DNA from: Phoenix dactylifera
Taxonomy: Eukaryota; Streptophyta; Magnoliopsida; Arecales; Arecaceae
Length of the DNA stretch: 64,000 nucleotides
Reading direction: 5' to 3'
NCBI RefSeq assembly: GCF_009389715.1
Contig: NC_052409.1
Coordinates: forward strand, 4,453,775-4,517,774
Below the pieces are notes generated by a model. The model was not told the origin of the DNA and did not search any database. It saw nothing but the letters and a program-made list of their open reading frames with translations. The number at the start of each line of letters is the position of its first letter. Within the stretch, counting starts at the first letter, position 1. Shown one piece after another: positions 1 through 12,858 of the stretch. A program made the position numbers and the translations under genes.

Positions 1-3000
1 GACCTTTTCTAAATCGCCCTTTTCGTATATTCTATCCGTTTCGAAGAAATTCGCCCTCATTGACTCCGTCAAAAAGTTAAAACGCCATCGTCACGAAACT
101 TAAACTCTAATCCAAATCCTCTCTTCACCAGATCCACCGTCAATTCCTTGGACCCCACAGAAACCATTATAATACAGACGGCCAGAGATCCTCCACGATA
201 CTCCCACCGACGGCTTCAGTTTGTTTGTTTTTGAAATTTTCCATATAACGTTTAGAAGCCCCCATTAATATTTGATCCCGCCCTCTAATTCCAGCCGGCC
301 ACTCGATAAGAAGGAGAAGAAAAGAGGGGGAGCAAAGGAGAAGTTTTTCTTGTCCACGGAAGCTCGCCACCTGCTTCCCCTGCGGGCCTTCGTTCCTAAA
401 GAAGGTTTCTTTCTCTCTAAAGAGTTTTTCTCCACGCGGCGAGCGGACGCCAAGGCCATGGACGATGACCTCCTGCGCCTTCTCTGACCGGTGTTTCGGC
501 TCGCTTTTGCTGTTGGAGGACGTCTAGAGAGCTCGAGATTTGGTCCAGATCGGGATCTGAAGGGGCGGCAGCGGAGGTGGAGGTGATCAGCTGAGAAGGT
601 GAGGAGGTTTCCGTTGTCGGTTTTGATTCTTTTTGTTTGTTTCGGGTCTTGTTCTTGGCTTGGATTTTCGGGTTGAGGTGGGCTTTTTTATGGATTTAGT
701 GGCTTGGTGTTTGATTTTGAGCCATGTTGTGGTTTGTGTTCTTCAAAACAACGGCGGAAAGGTTGTTTTTTTTTTTTCTTCTGGAGTTTGAGGGTTTAGA
801 TCTCGAGAAATTAACAAGTTCCGGTGTTTATTCTCGTCTTGAACTGATATGAGCTAGGTTAGATGCTTTCTTGTCCGCGTTTCTTGTTCTTGAGACGGGG
901 AGTGCGGCGATTTCTTCGATCCATTAATTCATCTGAAGTTGGACAAGATCTTTTCTTTGATAATGTTGATATCCCAAGTTTCATATTTGCACCCAAGTTT
1001 CGCTAGTCGCTAGCTTGAAGCATTTGGGTACTTTTCTTTCCCTTACCTTGTTCGTGCACTGTAGTTTCTGTCTCTTTGCTTCTGCTATTTTACTGTGCTG
1101 GCCTTCCATTTTGGTCCAGATCTAGCCATAGATGTGAAAATGTGGCATTCTTCTGTTTTTGCATGCTTGCAGGGACTGAAAGTTTGTTGATTTGTTGCTT
1201 TGCTGTCCATCCCTGATTCTTCATTCTGTCCCATTGAGACTATAACAAGAAACTTCGCCTTTCTCTTTAATTAGATCTCTTCCTAGAATGATCTTTGAGG
1301 TAAAATGTATGTAGAAGCTGAGCTTGAGATCTTTTCTTGGTGTTCCTTCTGGCACTTTGAACTGCCAAACTTAAGTTGGTAAGAGGAACTCAAGCATCAG
1401 TTTTGGAAACTCCACCATTTAACTGAATCTTGAACTATGCCAATGAATTATGTTCTTTGATGCCGACTGCCTTGTGAAGTCGCACAATGTAATATGTGTA
1501 TATCTTTACTATTTGTTCACTTTAGTTTTAGGATGAGGCCTTTTACTATGATTTAGGCATTTTATCAGATTGAATTAATTTTAACTCTAAATAAAAAGCT
1601 TATATGTTAAATTTATCTTCTTCTGCTGGGCTTTCTTCAATGCTTCACTTTATGGGTTACTGGTTTTTGCTGGACACTAGTGGAACAAGTTATTGTTACA
1701 GAATTTTGTTTTGAATCATAGTCTGCATGTCATGATCTTAATATGCTAACGTGCAAATCAATTTATCTGTTACAAATACAACATGCTTTTATGTAATGAA
1801 GTTCCCAGTAATTCTCTGAATACCGGTAACGACTTTTAGATATTTTAGTTCTTCAAATGTCAGTGATGAATTTCCCAGTAATTCTACGAATACCATGATA
1901 TTTTAGTTATTCAAATGCTTTTGTAGAAGTGCAATAATTTATGTTCTCAACCAAAAGAAAGAAACAAACTTCGAGGTTCTTAAGCTGTGTTGTGCTATAA
2001 TTAAGTTCGGTTACTATGGTATATCAAACTTATATTCTAGTGAATTTGCTTATATTAATGCTATTTATTTTCGGTTTTACATTACTATGATTGTGGGATC
2101 TCTCCATTTCAAAGTAGTTAAAATTGGTAGATAAACTCCATTAGAAACTCATGCTATTATCCTTCACTATAGTCCTACTTTAACACGATGCAACAGAGTT
2201 CTTCTATTAATTCCAATAATTTGAGCACAAAATCCTACACTAACTAGATATATAAAACTATTAATTCCAATAATTTGGGTTCCTTGCAAATCCATGATGC
2301 TTTCGTTCACACTTTGCCATTATATATACTAAATTAGATTTCGGTCACACTCCCAATCAGAATATAAACTTGAAAATGTGAGTCTAACATCGCATAATAC
2401 CTTGCCATTCCGTGGTGTTTACTTTTGGATTTAGATACTGCTAAACTGTATATATTTTTGTGAGAAGACTTAACCTGGAGAATCTCCTAGAAGTGTTTAA
2501 ACGTATTGAATAATTTGTTTACATCACTTTGAATTCAGTTGCAATTTTAAATATTTTTGGCACACCAGAAACTCTGATCATCGTCATGAACTTATAAGCT
2601 GTATTCATGCTGTAATGATATGTTAGATACAAAATACTCCAAGAAGATTAGATTTCCATTGTGCTCCCTTTATGTCTGAATGCTGGTTAACATTGGTCCT
2701 AAGATGGTCAGACTGTTGGGTTTCTTTGTTTGTTAATATGCTTTTCAACATAGAACATTCTTGGATAATCTTGTACTTCTGGCAAGGGCTTCTCATGGTG
2801 AACTTGTTTTCTGCTTATTCACATGGGTTGCTTTGTGCTATCGTCTCAACTTTGGTACATGTTGGTTTATGCTTCTGGCCATCTCTCTCTCTCTCTCTCT
2901 ATGTTAGTACATTAAAACTTTGAAAGCTACATTTGGTCATACCCTTTTTATTTAGGTAGGAATACTGACATTATTTCCAGTTGTATTTACTAGGAAGAAT

Positions 3001-3033
3001 TATATCACGAAGAGCCATCAAGTTTTAGCGAAG
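1..3033 (+). promoter_or_regulatory. Promoter, 5' UTR and 5'-UTR intron of the MCTP gene
   Basis: This stretch upstream of the MCTP start codon has no recognisable coding sequence. A GC-richer leader (about 180-598) ends in AAG followed by GTGAGG, a good donor at 599. A pyrimidine-rich acceptor ending TTTCCAG lies at 2971-2980, so a 5'-UTR intron of about 2.38 kb (599-2980) is likely. The acceptor TTTAG at 2951-2955 is an alternative. The intron is AT-rich and contains a short CT run near 2883-2900 and an imperfect 70-bp duplication at about 1800-1920. Long leader introns are common in plant genes with one coding exon. The transcription start is not visible. Confidence 0.6.
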
Positions 3034-6000
3034 ATGAGCAATTATAAGCTGGGTGTGGAAGTTATAAGTGCCCATGACCTCATGCCCAAGGATGGGCAGG
3101 GTTCTGCTAGCCCCTGTGTTGAGCTTCATTTTGATGGCCAGAAGTTCCGTACCACCATCAAGGAAAAAGACCTCAACCCTGTCTGGAATGAGCGGTTCTA
3201 CTTCAACATTTCTGATCCTGCTTCTCTCCATGATCTTGGGCTCGAAGCTTTTGTGTACAACATCAACAAAGCCACGCATTCCAAGTCCTTCCTTGGCAGA
3301 GTCCAGATTGCTGGGACCTCTTTTGTGCCCTTCCCTGATGCTGTAGTCCTGCACTATCCATTGGAAAAACGTGGAATATTTTCACGTGTGAAAGGAGAGC
3401 TTGGCCTCAAAGTGTTCCTTACTGATGACCCCTCTGTAAAACCTTCCAACCCACTTCCAGCTGTCGATCCTTTCCCAAATAATCCTCCTCCAAGTCAAAT
3501 GCATCAGATGCCTGCCCAAGTCCTAAATCCAAACCCAAATCCACCTCCAGGACAGAAGTCTGAGTCAAGGCACACCTTTCACAGTATCCCGAAAGAGGAC
3601 CACCAGCACCATGCTGCAGCTCCAGTTAGTGAGCCAGTAAGGTATGTGGCTGAGCAGATGAAACCTGAGCCCCCACCCCCGAGAATTGTCAGGATGTACT
3701 CATCAGCATCATCGCAGCAACCAGTGGACTATGCACTCAAAGAAACAAACCCTTTCCTTGGCGGGGGACAGATTGTTGGCGGCAGGGTCATCCGTGCAGA
3801 GAAGCCAGCTAGTACGTATGATCTTGTGGAGCAAATGCAGTACCTCTTTGTGCGTGTGGTCAAGGCACGAGACTTACCAGCCATGGATGTTAGTGGGAGT
3901 CTTGATCCTTATGTTGAGGTGAGAGTTGGGAACTACAGAGGGATCACGAAGCACTTTGAGAAGAAGCAGAACCCAGAATGGAATGAAGTGTTTGCTTTCT
4001 CCCAAGATCGGATGCAGTCATCAGTTGTTGAAGTTGTAGTCAAAGACAAAGATCTTGTTAAGGATGATTTTGTTGGACTCATACGCTTCGATTTAAATGA
4101 TGTCCCAACACGTGTCCCGCCAGACAGCCCACTGGCTCCAGAGTGGTACCGGCTTGAGGACAAAAAGGGTGATAAGAGAAAGGGTGAATTGATGCTTGCA
4201 GTTTGGATCGGCACCCAAGCTGATGAGGCATTTCCTGATGCATGGCACTCAGATGCAGCAGCGCCTATTGATGCCTCTGCTGTTAGCTCTCACCTACGGT
4301 CGAAGGTCTACCATGGACCCAGGCTGTGGTATGTGCGTGTCAATATTATCGAGGCCCAAGATATTATTGTAGCTGACAGAACTCGCTTCCCAGATGTATA
4401 TGTGAAGGTACGAATAGGAAACCAGTTTTTGAGGACGAAGGTAGTTCAAGCACGGACATTCAACCCTCTTTGGAATGAAGACCTCATGTTTGTGGCAGCT
4501 GAACCATTTGAGGACCACCTCATCCTGTCCGTGGAAGACCGAGTGGGGCCGAACAAAGATGAAGTGATTGGCCGTGTTATAATACCATTGGGATCTATAG
4601 AGAAACGAGCTGATGATAGGATGATCCACAGTCGGTGGTTCAGCCTTGAAAAGCCAGTTGCAGTTGATGTGGACCAGATGAAGAAGGAGAAGTTTTCTAG
4701 CCGGATTCATCTCCGTGTTTGTCTGGATGGAGGTTATCATGTGCTTGATGAGTCTACCCACTACAGTAGTGACCTGAGACCAACAGCAAAGCAGCTATGG
4801 AAGCCATCAATTGGGTTGCTTGAGCTTGGCATCCTTAATGCTGAGGGGCTTCATCCTATGAAAACACGAGATGGGAAGGGCACATCAGATACATACTGTG
4901 TAGCCAAATATGGTCAGAAGTGGGTACGTACTCGCACCATCATCGACAGCTTGAGCCCAAAATACAATGAGCAATACACATGGGAAGTCTATGATCCAGC
5001 AACAGTTCTTACAGTTGGTGTGTTCGACAATTGCCAGCTTGGTGGTGAGAAGGGTCCTGACGGTAATAAAGATGCTAAGATTGGCAAGGTTCGCATTCGT
5101 CTATCCACCCTCGAAACAGGACGTGTGTACACCCACTCGTATCCGCTTCTCATTCTGCACCCTTCAGGCGTCAAGAAGATGGGCGAACTCCACCTTGCAA
5201 TACGTTTCTCATCCACAGCATTCATCAATATGATGTATACTTACTCAAGGCCTCTGCTACCAAAAATGCACTACATACGCCCGCTAACTGTGATGCAGCT
5301 CGATATGCTACGCCACCAAGCAGTGCAGATCGTGGCTGCACGAATGAGCAGAATGGAGCCACCCCTTAGAAAGGAAGTTGTGGAGTACATGTCAGATGTT
5401 GATTCTCACTTATGGAGCATGCGCCGAAGCAAAGCAAATTTCTTCCGGCTCATGTCGGTCTTCTCAGGCTTGTTTGCAGCGGGCAAATGGTTCAGAGATG
5501 TGTGTGCATGGAAGAACCCTATCACGACCGTATTGGTGCACATTCTGTTCATAATGCTTGTGTGCTTCCCAGAGCTTATACTTCCTACCGTATTTTTGTA
5601 TATGTTTCTGATAGGGGTGTGGAACTATCGGTATCGTCCACGTTATCCTCCACATATGAACACAAAGATCTCTCATGCGGAGGCTGTGCACCCAGATGAG
5701 CTTGACGAGGAGTTTGATACATTTCCTACCAGCCGAAGTGCGGAGCTCGTGCGGATGAGGTATGATAGACTGAGGAGTGTTGCAGGGAGGATACAAACTG
5801 TGGTGGGCGATGTGGCGTCTCAAGGGGAGCGTATCCAGGCGCTGCTCAGCTGGAGGGACCCGCGGGCCACTGCAATCTTTGTGTTATTCTGCCTGATAGC
5901 AGCACTGGTGCTGTACGTGACACCATTTCAGGTACTTGCTGCCGTGGCAGGCTTCTATGTCATGAGGCATCCAAGGTTCCGGCACAGGATGCCATCTGCA

Positions 6001-6051
6001 CCACTAAACTTCTTCCGGCGTCTCCCAGCAAGGACGGATAGTATGCTGTAA
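3034..6051 (+). CDS. Multiple C2 domain and transmembrane region protein (MCTP), 1005 aa
   Basis: An uninterrupted 1005-codon frame. An N-terminal C2 domain (about 1-130; opens MSNYKLGVEVISAHDL) is followed by a Pro/His-rich disordered linker (about 135-260). Three more C2 domains start near residues 270, 430 and 593, each with the V.V..A.DL and NP.WNE type signatures. The C-terminal plant PRT_C region (from about 744) contains a hydrophobic block at about 829-868 and another at about 944-968, and ends NFFRRLPARTDSML. Known family members anchor in the ER and bind plasma-membrane lipids through their C2 domains. They tether ER to plasma membrane at plasmodesmata and affect transport of FT or receptor signalling (FTIP, QUIRKY). 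Four C2 domains and about 1000 residues fit the QUIRKY-like size class better than the roughly 800-aa FTIP1 class. The ATG lies just after the probable 5'-UTR intron acceptor. Family call very sure; ortholog not assigned. Confidence 0.96.
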   Translation: MSNYKLGVEVISAHDLMPKDGQGSASPCVELHFDGQKFRTTIKEKDLNPVWNERFYFNISDPASLHDLGLEAFVYNINKATHSKSFLGRVQIAGTSFVPFPDAVVLHYPLEKRGIFSRVKGELGLKVFLTDDPSVKPSNPLPAVDPFPNNPPPSQMHQMPAQVLNPNPNPPPGQKSESRHTFHSIPKEDHQHHAAAPVSEPVRYVAEQMKPEPPPPRIVRMYSSASSQQPVDYALKETNPFLGGGQIVGGRVIRAEKPASTYDLVEQMQYLFVRVVKARDLPAMDVSGSLDPYVEVRVGNYRGITKHFEKKQNPEWNEVFAFSQDRMQSSVVEVVVKDKDLVKDDFVGLIRFDLNDVPTRVPPDSPLAPEWYRLEDKKGDKRKGELMLAVWIGTQADEAFPDAWHSDAAAPIDASAVSSHLRSKVYHGPRLWYVRVNIIEAQDIIVADRTRFPDVYVKVRIGNQFLRTKVVQARTFNPLWNEDLMFVAAEPFEDHLILSVEDRVGPNKDEVIGRVIIPLGSIEKRADDRMIHSRWFSLEKPVAVDVDQMKKEKFSSRIHLRVCLDGGYHVLDESTHYSSDLRPTAKQLWKPSIGLLELGILNAEGLHPMKTRDGKGTSDTYCVAKYGQKWVRTRTIIDSLSPKYNEQYTWEVYDPATVLTVGVFDNCQLGGEKGPDGNKDAKIGKVRIRLSTLETGRVYTHSYPLLILHPSGVKKMGELHLAIRFSSTAFINMMYTYSRPLLPKMHYIRPLTVMQLDMLRHQAVQIVAARMSRMEPPLRKEVVEYMSDVDSHLWSMRRSKANFFRLMSVFSGLFAAGKWFRDVCAWKNPITTVLVHILFIMLVCFPELILPTVFLYMFLIGVWNYRYRPRYPPHMNTKISHAEAVHPDELDEEFDTFPTSRSAELVRMRYDRLRSVAGRIQTVVGDVASQGERIQALLSWRDPRATAIFVLFCLIAALVLYVTPFQVLAAVAGFYVMRHPRFRHRMPSAPLNFFRRLPARTDSML

Positions 6052-6330
6052 ATGGGAAACAAAATGGCTGGGTTGCTGCTCTTGTTTCCATCAGTTTAGC
6101 TGCTCGTTCGTAATTTACTTGCCCTTATTTCTTTTTTAAGCTGTTGTTCGTGTAGTAGTTGAAGTTGGTGACGATTACTGAAAAGCATAAATAAATTATT
6201 AGAAACTTTTGTGGCATTGGCTTACAGGTTTTCAATCCTTTGTTTTCAACCTGCCTGCCCATAAACCTCTTGGTTGGCTCTTCATCATCGAATCCTGACA
6301 ATAGAGAGTCCACGGAAAGGTTTTTATCAA
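6052..6330 (+). promoter_or_regulatory. 3' UTR of MCTP with poly(A) signal
   Basis: Downstream of the TAA the sequence becomes T-rich. An AATAAA hexamer lies at about 6190-6195, followed by a GT-rich stretch, which fits a plant polyadenylation site near 6210-6240. The end is inferred. Confidence 0.45.
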
Positions 6331-7483
6331 ACTAATCGATGTGATCTATGTAATTGTGAGGGTGAATCTCTAGCTCTGGGTTTAACATAGTATTCAAACA
6401 AGCTTACAGTTTCCAGTTGCATCAGTTAGTGTTGCTGCCTTTAGTGTGGCATTATATTTTGATTAAACTCGACTGCGATGATCGAGACCTATTGGATCAG
6501 AGCATGTATGAAAATCTACTTACAGGAAAAGTAATAGGTAAGAAGGAAAGCAAGCTGTCCTTATATTGACGTACAAATATCAGTGCTTAATTGAAATGGT
6601 CTGTTTTGATGGTTTTTGCTGCAGCAATTGGTGCATAGTTCAATTAAGGCTCATACTGTGCTTCAGTAGAAGCCTAGACGGAGTTTCCGCGGCGTGCAGC
6701 GGGCTCTAATCGGATGAGGTATGGAGCAAGGGTTGAATCAACATTAAGATCTTCAGTGCCTTCACTCTCCAGGTTCCTTCCAGACCTGGATTTAAATCTC
6801 AAGAGACAGCAATTCATGAAGACATAACTAATACTGCTTTTATAAATCAAATGCAGCTGCAGTTCTTATTTACAAGCAAATACAAGTTTTTATTTTACTG
6901 CAGCTACATACCAAAAACTGAAAATATAGTTGCAAATTCAGCAGCCATAACCGCATATAACCCAAGAAAACATATTTCCAAACTGCGTCCAGAGGCATGT
7001 TCCATAAAATCTATGAATTTCCAAACTGCAGGTATTCAAACATACACTGATTGAAATCTCAGAAAGTCTTTCCATGCGCAGAAAATACATCCCGATTATT
7101 AAATTAATCAACTTTAGTAGAAATAGAAGATATTACCTAACAGATCTTTTTCAATTAATAAAGTTGCAGACGTCAGACAAGCTCTGGAGCTTTAAAATCA
7201 ATCAGACATTCTGCTGACAATAAGATCTATAAAGTTGTCACAGTTTAGGCAATGATAACATCAAGCCCATAGCGCAAAGCTGCAAGACTCATATAATAAC
7301 AAAACACAAGTTTTGGAATCTGATGGTTCCCCAGCTGCAAAAAGAAATCAGTACAAAAATGTGAACACGGAGTGAGGCTAAAGCCACAAAGATGGTCCTA
7401 GTTTCTCTCCAAGGCTGCCCACTGTCATCAGCAGTGAAACATGCACACGAACTGCATCTATTATATCTATATCCAAGCAAAAG
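6331..7483. other. Intergenic and 3' flank between convergent MCTP and AHL genes
   Basis: AT-rich sequence between two tail-to-tail genes. The part just below 7484 is probably the AHL 3' UTR. I see no protein or RNA gene in it. Confidence 0.5.
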
Positions 7484-10400
7484 CTACCCACGAGTCAAAT
7501 CAATATCAATGTGGGTGTTCCTCACGTCCATTTGCCTTGAACCAGTCCAACCACCCATCACTGAAGGAGGGGCCAAATTTTGATTAAACACAGCACTGGT
7601 TGTTATACTCTGTAGTTTATCACCCACTGGATGTTCGGACTCGTGGCCTGATTCCTGACCAGTTTTTGTTTTGTTCTTTGTTTTTGAGCCACCATAAATA
7701 AAACTTCCAACTATCACCTGCGAAAAGTCCCCATTAAAGGGATAGAGCATTAATAAGCAATACACAAATGAGCACACAAGGCAAGGTCTCCCAGTTTGGT
7801 TGTTGCTGACATTTACCTTAACGCACAAACAGCAAATCAGAAAGACTCATACAACAATATTCTTCATTTTTAAGATTCAACTCACTTCGAATCCTACCGA
7901 ACCAAGAGGACTAGCAACTTAGACAACTCATGAGCCCATCAAAAAAAATATTTAATACAATTTTTTTAGAAAAAGGAAATTGAAACACCTTTATCTTTCA
8001 AATCTTAAAAAAAAATTAAAACTAAAAGAAAAGGTCCATACTGCAGGTATCAGAACAGCGACCATCAACAGAACAACTTTGTTTTATGCATGCAAATTGT
8101 TTCTGCTAGGAGACAAGACAACAAAGATCTAATGGACCTTCCTAGTGCCTGCAAAACCAGAAAAATCCCACCTAAGAACATGAAAGTTGATTTGAGAGAA
8201 ATCTGAATTAACCTGATTTAATTCAGGTTTCTAGAAGCTGATTTAATCTGGTTCTGGCTTGGATCACAGGGTTGTCGAAGCTCATACCACATCATACTTA
8301 AGAAGAATCCTCTGATAGAGTATTAATTCAGTGTAAACATTCATATTGCAAATTCATCCTAACACTATTGTGGTTCCCCAGCATCCATTTATGCTTGTGC
8401 ACTAATTAGTGCTGAAGGAAACAATATGTCAAGGTTAAGTTGCCAATTTTGGAGGACTGATGGTACATGGTGCTCAAACAAAATTGTTTACGTACTTTAC
8501 AAAGATAATTCTCTCCACTGTCTTAGGGCTTCGGTTATCTCACATAGGACAATTTTCAAATTCATTTCAGATATAAGCTTGAGCCTCATGAACATAACCC
8601 TATTGACAGAAGAAGACTACTTAGGATTGCCATTCAACAATAAAGTAGAACAGAAACTCGAATCAATTACCTGGACAGGGCTTGCAGCCCTGAGCAACCC
8701 ACCAACACCACCACCAATAACTCGACCGTCAGGACTGGAGAGGGAAATGCTTAGGCCCCCGCTTCTGCTACGTGACCCCCCATTATCAGTCAGCAAGTAA
8801 GAGCCAGACAAGCATAGTATTTCAAAACGACCCTGCACAAGCACCGCCAAGCATGTTGTTAGAGACAAACTTACCTACTCTACGGAATACAAACAGTGTA
8901 AATGAGAAAACAGGCCTAAGTAAAAGGAAGCAGAACCCAGAACTTAACAGAGTGCCTAAATGAAACTTCTGACATACATTTGTCTAGCAAACAGTTATCA
9001 GCAAAAGAGGAGCAAGAAAATGCATGTATATTAACTCACAACTGTGAGACAACCAATCAAGAAGCCTAGTCCCCTCTATATCGGGTTGGCTCCATGGGGT
9101 TGACTCACAAAAACTTGAGAATCTTTTATAGCTGGCTTCCAAATGTCATGCTACCCTATGAACTGGTACCCAATTCAGAAAGTGGACATGCCATGATACC
9201 TAGAAGGTTAGAATGTAGGTAGCAAACCTAGATGAAACCTACATAACTGGATGCAGAGCTTTTTTTTCCTTTCCATTTTAATATAGAATAACAGTGCATA
9301 CACACCACCATTTCATTAAGATAGAGAAATGATCAAGGTAAAAGAAAGGGAAAAAAGAGCAAATTTTAGGAACAAAAAAATGGGGGCAGCTGGACAAAAA
9401 AAAAGCCTAGGCCACCTATCTGAGTTTCCCTTGAAAAGGCGAACCTGACTTGAAAAATGGATTGGACCCTTTTACATATAGGCAAAACAAATGGCCTGAA
9501 TGCTTTGATGGGAATGGTAGTGGGTCAGATCCTGGCAAGAGTTGTTAGCCACATTTGTTAGGTTATACAGATTCAGTGTTGATGATTGAGGGGTACAGTG
9601 GCAGCATCTTATGATTTTTTTCAATAAAATAAAATAAAATAAACAGGCCAAACAATGAAATTCCATATTACATCTTGATGTAGGCAAGGGAATTGATACA
9701 CCTGGAAAGACATTGGGAACAACATCAGAAGCATCAGAATTTTATTGACAAGGACCTTATCAAGGACTGAATCAAAAGGCAGCTTGTTGTATGCTTGAAA
9801 AGAAAAAGATAAAAGAAAAGGAAGGATTTACCATGCTGCAGTTGATGCTTCTTCATCCAAACCACTTAATAGAACTCTTCGAAAAGAGCATTCTTGTTAA
9901 AAAGTAAACTCAAACAAGGATTCCTCTTTGAGAGACAGACCTACCAATATTCATTTTTCACTCGAATGGGCATCTACTATTGGGACCTAGGAAGTGGGCT
10001 ACGTAGGTGACGGGAACTTCATCTTTTAAAAGGCCAACATGGGCTAATGAAGAGTTAATTATCAGGAAATATAATACAGAGGCAAGTCTCAAAGAAATTA
10101 TAATCACCATGCTTCCCACTTTACACCAAACTCAAGAAATTTAGGATAATATCAAAAAGCTCTCATTATACATCCTTTGGTAACCAACTCCAAAATTTGT
10201 GGCAACAAAATTTGACGCAAACCCAACTGGGTACTAGATCCCTGATGGACCAATTAGAGATACTGGTGGTCAGTCCCCAGAGTCCACAGTTAACTAGCCC
10301 AGCCCACTTACTTCTCTAACCTGCCGAACTCCAGGCAACCTGCTCGACCAACTTTAAGATTCACTCTTTCATAATGCAACCATATGAATGGAACCTGCTA

Positions 10401-12796
10401 TTCATGATATATGCTACTTGAAACAATTATCCTTTAAAAGAAAAATTGTAACACAATTTCAAGGATTGAATCAAAGAGAAATGTGCAATTATTCAGAAAG
10501 TGATATTCTTATAACCATTGACAGTTAGACATAGCAAATGAAATTTCGAGAATGTCATTTTGAGTCCAGAAATACTCGTCAATTTGTTAAGCAAATGAAG
10601 TCTAAAGAAGTATAGCTATCTGGTGCATCATGCTATCATCTGAATCCTCAATTTGGTAGACATACGATCAGTCAATTTGGTAGACATACGATCAGTCAAT
10701 TTGGTCAATCTATATAAACCAATAAAACATGGCATTCAGAGAATGCCATGACAAAAACCTTGATATCATGGAGATTCTTGAAAGTCTACACAACCTCCAA
10801 GAGATTTTACTAGGGAAAAAGGAGTTCAAATGGCCAAAGTCACCTTTCTGGATGAAGCTCGGAGAATCTATCTTTTTTCTTTTCATCTATAAATTCCATC
10901 AATAAGGTATTTGCTTACCGATCATGTGCTAGTCCTGATGTTAAGAGCAAAAGCATTAATAATGACATGGTCAAAAAATAGTTTGTAAACTTAGTCTAGC
11001 ATATATCTGGCATAAGGCATCAAATTCAAACAGATTTACAAAAACAGTTGACATGTAAAGACTAACCAACATTCACAAGACAACAATGTTTAATCATAGT
11101 TTGCATGGATTCCAACAGATTTACAAATAAAGAAATGAAAGAATCAATATTCAGCTATACAGCAAGATAGGATTTTCCCACCTCATAAGTGACTGTGCCA
11201 CCAGAACTTGAAGGCTGACGAAGGGTCACTGTGGAAACTGAACCATTTGCTGAGAGTATGCACACAGCCCGTGGGCCCTGTTGAGAAAATGACATTATCT
11301 TTGTTGCAATATCCTGCAGAACAATAGTGATGAGCAGTCAAATCATTGTTATAGTGAAGCAGACTCAAAGCAAAAGAAGAAAAGCCATTTCTCCTACCAA
11401 ACAGAATTGATTCAAGTACACTTGTCACTTAGGGCATCAGGATTTAAATAGTCATGCTTACTAATAAAAGAAAAAATAGATGTTCAAGAAAAATGCTGGG
11501 AATGAAGCAAGGAAAATGAAACAGATGTCATGTCTTAGATTTGGGTACTGAACTACAGTTCTGCCTATATATTCATATGCCAACAGTGAGGGAAAGCTGA
11601 AAGAAGCAATTGATGGAGACCCATCTACCATCTCTCCGGAAAAGACAGAACATGTATATCTCATTACTCTTCTTGTTCTTTTCTTTACATCATTGACCCC
11701 TTCATACACTTAATTGCAATTGATAGAACATAACTGATGGAGAAGTGCCTGGAAGAAGCCAATGGAGCTGTTATGTTGCTAAGCACCACCGCTGTTTGGG
11801 CAAGAATATAAAAAAAATAGTTGTCACTATGATAAAATTTTGATGCATATGGGCATCCTCTGAGAATCTTCCCTAAAGCTAAAGCAGCAAGCTAAGCTGC
11901 AGTCTGCAGTACTGATGGGCAAGCACCGAGCCTGTAGACAAGCACTTTGATAGCAACAGGGTATCTCTAGCCATTATAGTAAACGGATATTTAAAGTCCC
12001 TTGTTACTTGTTAACAGACGACTAGCTGAAAATGCAAGTAACATGTTAGAGATCTCTTCCATATTGTGTCTTTGCCTACCAAATGAAGAATTTATGTGGA
12101 ACCACATGCCAGTCCTCATTTTCGTTCATAACTAGAGTGAAGATTATACTAAATTTCAGGGTCATTGATGTTTTGATTGGCTTGAGTTCGCATTAAAAGT
12201 AAATTATGAACACAAATTTGTCATATATAATATTAAACAATTTTTTATAATAAAGTAAAATATATATATTTCAAATATTTACTTTTGTTATATGTAATTA
12301 TTATATTATATTACATGAATTATGAATGTTAGATATACTTATCTTAATTGTTATATAAATACTTTTGCAATTGTTATAATGTTCATATTACAAATTAAAA
12401 ATCATTATTCTATACCTTGCAATTATTTGTTTACATTTTCAATACCAGCTATCTTGTCCCATTTATTTAATTAACACATGGCTTTCACCATGTTTATGTT
12501 CACGTGGAATGAGAGAAGGATTAAATGTCAGCATACATATTAAGAAAAATATGGTTATTAAGAATGTCATTAATTTCTGAATTAATTTGGTAGTACTAAT
12601 GAAAAGTTCTTTTATTTAATATGGTTTAATAAGCTAATAAGCTTCTTATTAATGATATTATATTGTTATATTTTCGTAAATAACTGTATTAAATAAGAGC
12701 TTTACTCATTATCCTAAATAAAGATCTCTATTAATAACATTATTAATATAAGTGTCCATGCGACAAATGGAGAGCTCTGCACAAGCAGAGCTTCTA

Positions 12797-12858
<62 letters not shown>

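Noticed and set aside
272-487. Open frame of 71 codons in the MCTP leader
   Set aside because: Lies in the predicted 5' UTR/promoter, is low in complexity and has no family resemblance. An upstream-ORF role cannot be shown.
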